Below, piece by piece: positions 58,665 through 64,000 of a stretch of 64,000 nt of DNA; the first letter of the stretch is position 1; each line of letters begins with the position of its first letter. Source of the stretch: Symbiodinium natans (lineage: Eukaryota; Sar; Dinophyceae; Suessiales; Symbiodiniaceae). Below the pieces are notes generated by a model that saw only the letters and a program-made list of their open reading frames with translations, was not told the DNA's origin and did no database searches. The position numbers and the translations under genes are program-made. The stretch spans positions 364,501-428,500 of the forward strand of contig CAJNDS010002393.1 in assembly GCA_905221605.1 (NCBI GenBank). The letters run 5' to 3'.

Positions 58665-60261
58665 CACGGAGAGATAGGGAGGCACCATACTTCGTCGGTA
58701 GGCCCTTGGAGCAGGTTATTCTTCCCATGTTGGGTTTTAAAGGATCATATTTCAAGAATATTTTCAGAGGATTTTAAGGGCCGTCCGAGCTTCGTCTCTG
58801 CCCTGCAGCACGTAGCACGAAGATTTAACTCCTTATGCCCCTGCGGAGGAGCGAAGCGACCTCACAGAAAATTCCCCTTGGTCAATGGCATTCTCATCCT
58901 CGAATTGAGAAGCAGTAAAGCTGGTGTCGCCCTTTTCAGGGTTTATGTTGAGGGTTTTTGAGTGCTTCGTGGGGGGGGGGCTGTAAATTTTTGGGACACT
59001 GAAGCTGTGAGACGTCAGGAAGCCTCTGCGAAGCCCGATCGGCCAGCAGCCCGTGTTTGCATTCAGCCCCTTGGCCGTACTCAGGAGCTTTCCTTTGCCC
59101 AAAGGCTCCAAGATACTTTCATGGGCAATGCTAGTACCCCGAAGTAGCTACTATTTCATCCCTTGTTGTTTCAATAACGGCATACTGAGAGTTATGGCTC
59201 CTTTTGCTCTCAACACAAGGGCCTGGATTTATGCTAGGTTCCCAACAAAAGGCAGAATACACCTTACAACCTCACAATCCTGAACCAAAAGCATCCCTAA
59301 GCCCTACACCTTAAACTAATGTTCCGTAAGGCGAATTGGTGGCTCGCGGCTGCTTCGTCCCCTTCGTCCGATCAGGCTGTCAGCCAACGAGGCGCCATGA
59401 GTTGAGTTGCAGTGTCTGTCACCTGCTTTTCGGCTTTATAGGCAAAAAGGCTTTAATTAGGGTCCTTAAGTACATAGAGTGAACCGTAATCAAACTTGTT
59501 GGGTTCCCCTATTAGCAGTTACAAACGTTAACTTCTCACGCTGCGGAGGCCGGAGGACGAACCTTGCCGACACCTTCCCGGAACGTGTGGCTTCGCAGAG
59601 CTGGATCAGGACTTCACATGACTCTGAATGGTGAAGGTTTAGGGTTTAGGGTCTGAAGGGTTTAGGGATAGCAGTTCGCCGAGCTGAACAGTTAGCTCCT
59701 GCGCGCTGCGTTAGCCACGTAAGTTTGGCAGGTGACGTCGATGCGGCGTCCAAGGAGGCCCTCCATACTCCTTTGGCTTCCCACCTGCCTGGTCAACACC
59801 TGGAACCCAGAGATCCTTGCGATCCTTTCACAGGTAGCCGGGATGGAGCCCATGGCGCCCGGTCCACCGTGGGCTTCTCAGCCACCTTACCTGCACGTTC
59901 CATGCAGTCTGAAAGGGTGCATGCCTTTCTCGCTTTCTTCACGTGCAGAATGTGCACATATGCAACATGGCCTCCAACACTCAACGACTTGGCCTGAAAC
60001 AAGCTTGTGCGGAACTACAATCAAAATTGTGAAAGCTTTCCAGGTCAAGGGCGATCCCTCACAAGGAATGCGCAGATTCAATGTGCCAAATAAGCCAAAC
60101 TAAATTCATTTAAATAATGAGTTCCTTGTTCTGGGTTCATCTGTGCAGGAGGCCTGCGCTTGAGATCCCATGATGCATGCTGCGCTGCATGTGACAAGCT
60201 GTCGGGTCAGTGACAAGGGGACATAGCTTGCACAGCTCCTGTAGCTCAGCACGCTGTCAGC
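58665..60261. other. Unique spacer, no supported gene
   Basis: Poly-G lies at about 58971-58980 and a short TTTAGGG block at about 59636-59665. Frames at 59725-60103 overlap in different phases and show no domain. The last 100 bp should hold the 5' region of the next gene. Confidence 0.55.
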
Positions 60262-62235
60262 ATGGCAGCGCCGGAATTTCTCCGCTACGACCGCAATGGT
60301 GAGATCGTGGATGTTGACGAGTTCAATGTGGCAAAGGCGATCTTCGCCGGGGACATGCAGGCGCTTAGCCAAGAGGTCGAGTCGCAGCACCTGTTCGAGC
60401 TCTGCCTGGCTTTTGGCCACCAGAGCACGGCAGCGTTGCTGACCCAGAGGGTGCCTGGCTGCAGATTGGAGGCCTGGCACCTTGGGCCTTTCGCTGATCC
60501 AGCGGATCCTGAAGAGTTTTGGAGCTGTCGGTGCGGAAGCACGTGGAGGACATGCAAGTACTGCTGCTGGGGCTCGGCGGTGGAGGCCGGTCAGTGGATG
60601 AAGGACTGGGATGCCAAGCTTGCCGATGCGGTCGCCTGCGCCCACGCAGCGGTGGCACGGCCTGTAGCCCACGCGGCGTTCGCAGCGCTTCGCAGTGGCC
60701 AGCACCTCTGCAACCTCCAGATCTCGGAGGGGGCCATGGCCCGGCTGCTGGACTTGGCTGTCCTGACCGGGGACGTAGAGCTGGCCCAGCACTGCGCCAA
60801 GCATGGTCTGCAGCGGCCCTTGAGACGATGGAGGTCTCAGGACCTCTTTGATGACCCCGTGGGCCCCCTGGTTGCGTTGGCAGACGATGTTATGCAAGCC
60901 GCCATCCTCACTGGCGCAGACCTGCAAGGGCTTCATGTCGGAATTGATTGGTGGGGGAGGCTGGATGATGATTGCATTCCTTTGCGTGAGGCTGTTGCTT
61001 TGTGTGGTGACCTGCAGTTGTGGCAGCGTTTGGTCCCCCTACTGCCAGAAAGCAAGGACAGGTGGATCCCGAAAATGCTCGATTCCGAGCTACTATTGTG
61101 GCCATCCGCATCACCTGATTGGACATGGGAAATTTGCATGCCTCGGCTCCGAACTGCAGTGCTGGCGAACTTGGATCTTGCGCGGTTTGAAATTATCGAT
61201 GGGTACAGAGAATTTATGCTGCAGCGCTGTCCTTGTGGGTTTGAAAAAGGACAGGGGTATGCTCGCGATTGTCCAAATCGTCTTCTGGACGCGGCTGTAT
61301 CCTGCGGACAGTCGGATTGCGCAGAGCTGCTTGCGTCCAGAGGCTGTGTCTCCAAGTGGACACGTGAAGCGTGCCTGCCATACGCGAAGTGCGGCGCGTG
61401 CGGAAAAATGACACTGGCTGCCGCGGGACCCGCGCCACTGGAGGAGCGCCGCAGAGCCGCCGGGGTGGCTCTTCGAGCAGCTCTCGCTCGTGCCAGACAA
61501 CTCGCTGCTCCCATGGGCCTGGGGGTCTACCAGGCCCTGCTCGCCTGGGGCCATGGCAAGAAGGTGCCGCCGGCCTTGGTGGACATGATCCTCCCCTTCG
61601 CTGCAGAGAGGCCCGACATTGCCCGTGTGCTGCAGGGGCTTGAGGCGGAGCTCTTGCAGGCAGCCAGCGCCACACTTCGAAGTGCGGAGCAGCCGCCACG
61701 AACGAGCGAGACGAGCGGAGCACCGACGCAAGCTCACGAGGTCCAAGCAGACCCGGTATACGATTATGCTCCCGAGGCACAGGAAGGCCCGGATGTGAAG
61801 TCCACCGACGACGTGCTCACTGCGGTGCGCAACAGCAAAGCTGAGCCGGCACCCCTGAGCTTGGATGGCGTCATCGCCTTCAAGCTCAGGCGGAAGGCCA
61901 ACGCCCCGCATGTCAACGAGCTGCTGTTCGACCCCGAGGGGCCCCTGGCTGAACTGCACCGGCGCGTCTTGGACGCTGGATGTGAAGTGGTTCCGGACTG
62001 GTCGCCCGTCAAGGCCCTCTTTGTGCCCTGCACCTTGGAACAGTTCCTGGAGCTGACTGACGACCGCCACTCAGTTGCAGAAATGTTTCTTTGCAGATTT
62101 GCTTCGAGCCCTGAACCAGACATGGAAGGCAGCAAGTCAAGCCCATGCCGGCCGGCGCAGCATGAATTGACCATAATTGACCATTATCATAAGTTATGCT
62201 GTCGCCTGTGTGTACGTACCTACATAGAGACATGA
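60262..62235 (+). CDS. Ankyrin-like Cys-containing protein (657 codons, intronless)
   Basis: A long uninterrupted ATG-to-TGA frame with strong coding composition. Residues about 20-350 contain repeated helix-turn-helix units of ankyrin type with the G-D/Q-x-x-L-A pattern: FAGDMQALSQEVESQHLFEL, LLDLAVLTGDVELAQHCAKH, EAVALCGDLQLWQRLVPLLP, LDAAVSCGQSDCAELLASRG. Cys clusters interrupt them (CRCGSTWRTCKYCC near residue 88, CPCGFEKGQGYARDCP near 325, CGACGK near 390) and may bind zinc. A disordered Glu/Pro/Ala linker (about 470-540) precedes a C-terminal module (PLSLDGVIAFKLRRKANAPH..). Dinoflagellates carry many ankyrin proteins. It is probably a protein-binding factor; the partner is unknown. There are no membrane segments. 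The C-terminal 30 codons contain a TTTGCAG (about 62090), so the true end may be spliced differently. Confidence 0.7.
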   Translation: MAAPEFLRYDRNGEIVDVDEFNVAKAIFAGDMQALSQEVESQHLFELCLAFGHQSTAALLTQRVPGCRLEAWHLGPFADPADPEEFWSCRCGSTWRTCKYCCWGSAVEAGQWMKDWDAKLADAVACAHAAVARPVAHAAFAALRSGQHLCNLQISEGAMARLLDLAVLTGDVELAQHCAKHGLQRPLRRWRSQDLFDDPVGPLVALADDVMQAAILTGADLQGLHVGIDWWGRLDDDCIPLREAVALCGDLQLWQRLVPLLPESKDRWIPKMLDSELLLWPSASPDWTWEICMPRLRTAVLANLDLARFEIIDGYREFMLQRCPCGFEKGQGYARDCPNRLLDAAVSCGQSDCAELLASRGCVSKWTREACLPYAKCGACGKMTLAAAGPAPLEERRRAAGVALRAALARARQLAAPMGLGVYQALLAWGHGKKVPPALVDMILPFAAERPDIARVLQGLEAELLQAASATLRSAEQPPRTSETSGAPTQAHEVQADPVYDYAPEAQEGPDVKSTDDVLTAVRNSKAEPAPLSLDGVIAFKLRRKANAPHVNELLFDPEGPLAELHRRVLDAGCEVVPDWSPVKALFVPCTLEQFLELTDDRHSVAEMFLCRFASSPEPDMEGSKSSPCRPAQHELTIIDHYHKLCCRLCVRTYIET

Positions 62236-62453
62236 GGTACCACTGGGCCCGAGCTCGGCAAGGAGCACCTCTTGGCATTGCAAGCCGATGGGCCTCTGCT
62301 GGACCGTGCTTTGCGCAGCCTCAGCAACTAGGATGCCCGGTACCATAATTTCTGAGTTTTTGTGCTTAAGCTTCGGATCTCTTATACAAACACCTCCGGA
62401 AACAAAAGAGGGTACCCACTTTTTTCTCATGGGTTCCTGGAGTAGCCCTCGAG

Positions 62454-62548
62454 GCAAGAAGTTTCGCCCTCGACTCGTGCCTCCGGTCCGCGACAGTGCG
62501 CAGAGCGAACCCGAGGACGAGGATGACGAGGTCCTGATCCTCGACCAG
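62454..62548 (+). CDS. Probable internal exon
   Basis: After CCTCGAG it reads KKFRPRLVPPVRDSAQSEPE and DEDDEVLILDQ, ending CAG before GTTTGGG. A basic then acidic linker-type exon that may belong to the 60262 gene or a following one. Confidence 0.5.
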
Positions 62549-62745
62549 GTTTGGGACATGTGGCGTTTTTGCGTTGTTTGTTAACTTCAGTTAACTTTTT
62601 CTTGAGACCTTAAACCCTAAACCCTACACCCTAAGCCCTAAACCGCATTGAATGCTTCTAAAGGGCCAGGACCCATGGTGTGCCCTGCTTCCCTGTCGCA
62701 GGGGATAGCATAACAAGTCGCTTTAAACGAAAAGGGCACCCGTGC

Positions 62746-62837
62746 AGTATCTATACTAACAGTCCTTAAGAATTATAGTACCCCCTAATTACTATGATCC
62801 CTATGAAGGACCGTTAGCATAAGGGGGAACATCCCAA
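62746..62837. mobile_element. MITE-like family A copy 5 (left end decayed)
   Basis: ACTAACAGTCCTTAAGAATT...GGACCGTTAGCATAAGGGGG then AACATCCCAA. It matches copy 4 in the inner inverted repeat. The outer left TTGGGATG is lost. Confidence 0.7.
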
Positions 62838-62844
62838 CCTCGGC

Positions 62845-62909
62845 CCTAAACCCTAAACCCTAAACCCTAAACCCTAAACCCTAAACCCTAAACCCTAAAC
62901 CCTAAACCC
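62845..62909 (-). repeat. CCCTAAA array
   Basis: About nine clean units immediately right of family A copy 5. Confidence 0.92.
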
Positions 62910-63002
62910 GGGGGGGTTCTACGAATTCACGGCCGAGGATCGTGGAGGAGTGCGGGCTCCGCACGGACTCCAGCCTGGGCTTCCCAAGCTGGGGCTGAAT
63001 TA
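62910..63002 (+). CDS. Exon-like island between CCCTAAA and TTTAGGG
   Basis: Open in two frames. After GCCGAG at 62952-62957 one frame reads IVEECGLRTDSSLGFPSWG to TGA. The other reads FYEFTAEDRGGVRAPHGLQP. I cannot choose between them; function unknown. Confidence 0.3.
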
Positions 63003-63080
63003 TAGTTTAGGGTTCAGGGTTCAGGGTTCAGGGTTCAGGGTTTAGGGTTTAGGGTTTGGGGTTTAGGGTTTAGGGCTACA
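63003..63080 (+). repeat. TTCAGGG then TTTAGGG array
   Basis: Five TTCAGGG variants pass into TTTAGGG with one TTTGGGG. Confidence 0.9.
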
Positions 63081-63441
63081 GCTGGGCAAGAGCTTGCTGT
63101 GAATCCCCTACTCCCTACTGTTGAGCCACTCTGTACCAAAACCCAGCCAGCATGTGCCATCTGACCAGAATGGGACACGGCGCCCGGCCAGACATGTGGC
63201 TTGACCGCCAGGGTCTTGTTAGCCTTGGAGTCTGGCAACATCATGGCTGGACCGCTTATGTGCCGAGAAGTTTCGCGGATATTCGCAAACTGTACAGATG
63301 GAGGTTGGCTTCAGCAACCCACAGCGAAGCTATGAACTATGGCCCTGAATCTTCTCACCTGCTTTCGTTGCTGATTCCGAAGCCTCTTCTTAGCCAGACC
63401 GGCGACTCCCAGCCGCTCCAAAGCCAAGTCCCAGGGTCGTG

Positions 63442-63970
63442 TTAGCCTTGGAGCGAAGCTTCCTGGAGTTGTCCAGCGCGGGATGCCGGCGTCAGAAGCG
63501 ATCTGCGTGCGCGTTTCCCCGAGTTCGCCTTGCCTGCCCATCCGAAATCCTCGGCCCCTATTTGGGAGAGACCTGAGGTGCCAGCGGCTGATGGGGAACC
63601 ACCAGGCATGTGAGTGATTGCGATGTCCCAGGGTGTTGCGCACCACGAACGCAGTGAGCTTGCGCGTCCTGATTTGCTAGATGCTGCGGCCGCACCTAGA
63701 AGAGCCTGAAGGCCGGGTAGCTTCTGCTCTCCACCAAACCCTAAACCCTCCATGAATTTCTTGAGGCACTTCGAGCAGCTCCTGCAGCGAGGAAGACAGC
63801 CCACCTCCCAGCTCGATGTGAAAGAAGTGGTTTCGTGGCCTGCGCACTCGATTCAGGTGAGGCCGAGGAGATGTGCTGTGATAGGCAGGCTGCACAAGTT
63901 CTTTCAAGTACTCCAGTGCGCTTTTGCAGTTTGCAGAGCTGAAGTATGTCGATACCTCGGGGCAGGCCAT
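63442..63970 (-). CDS. Probable minus-strand gene, possibly extending past the window edge
   Basis: The minus strand from an ATG at 63970 reads MACPEVSTYFSSANCKSALE and on through PRNHFFHIELGGGLSSSLQE to ...VPQEIHG near 63745. There a GGAGG|GTTTAGGG junction offers a donor made of telomeric repeat. A CTTCAG acceptor lies at about 63706. The following frame is open to a TAA at 63442-63444. Joining phase is not resolved: the phase-0 reading is the only long one. There is no recognised family. A longer upstream N-terminus beyond 64000 is possible. Confidence 0.45.
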
Positions 63971-64000
63971 GGTGTGTCCCAGCCAGGCCACAACATGTCA

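Noticed and set aside
60106-62070. Antisense and alternative-frame ORFs over the ankyrin-like gene
   Set aside because: The plus-strand frame is longest and has the repeat pattern. The others are shadows.
1-64000. The window as a chromosome end because of abundant telomeric heptamers
   Set aside because: Blocks occur throughout, in both orientations, separated by genes and unique DNA. No terminal one-directional array is present.

Overview
The window looks like nuclear DNA of a dinoflagellate, probably Symbiodiniaceae-like; species cannot be told. The evidence is threefold. (i) Dozens of internal blocks of the TTTAGGG/CCCTAAA heptamer occur in both orientations. (ii) There is a full-length Ty1/copia element of a type typical of dinoflagellates: CX2CX3HX4C zinc knuckle, DCGATAS protease, HVDD reverse transcriptase and extra enzymatic domains. 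(iii) Genes are split by very short introns that look like inserted DNA transposons and use GT, GC or GA donors with AG|G acceptors. No rRNA, tRNA, spliced-leader RNA or CRISPR array was recognised.

Layout. 1-2456 is telomere-repeat-rich spacer with one exon-like island. 2457-11429 is the copia element, with a perfect 5-bp target-site duplication (GTCTC), near-identical 257/251-bp LTRs, a primer-binding site, gag, protease, integrase, RT and RNase H. Its Pol also carries a methyltransferase-like domain and a 2OG-Fe(II)-dioxygenase-like domain. 11435-15480 is telomeric spacer. 15514-15867 is an intact SnoaL/NTF2-like gene. 15870-22700 holds long telomeric arrays, an AT-rich triplet-periodic island, hairpins and two tandem-repeat families. 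22735-23036 is a small two-exon gene interrupted by a transposon-like intron. 23040-50400 is a long repeat-dominated stretch with isolated exon-like islands, usually 45-180 bp, bordered by AG and GT. 50492-50925 holds minus-strand exons. 51121-52958 encodes a TMEM184/OST-alpha-like membrane protein cut by three introns of one transposon-like family. 53100-60000 holds further exon islands and several short inverted-repeat (MITE-like) families. 60262-62235 is a long intronless gene for an ankyrin-like, Cys-containing protein. The right edge (63442-63970) holds a probable minus-strand gene.

Two themes connect the parts. First, several MITE families sit exactly where introns are needed. In family E (4 copies) removing the element plus one target-site copy restores the reading frame, so these are good candidate introners. 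Second, telomeric heptamer blocks appear to be inserted material: the same MITE family exists with and without a block, and at different places in different copies. Many unique islands are bordered by CCCTAAA on the left and TTTAGGG on the right, the polarity of a telomere-capped linear molecule, although counterexamples exist. Everything was read by eye; no database search was run.
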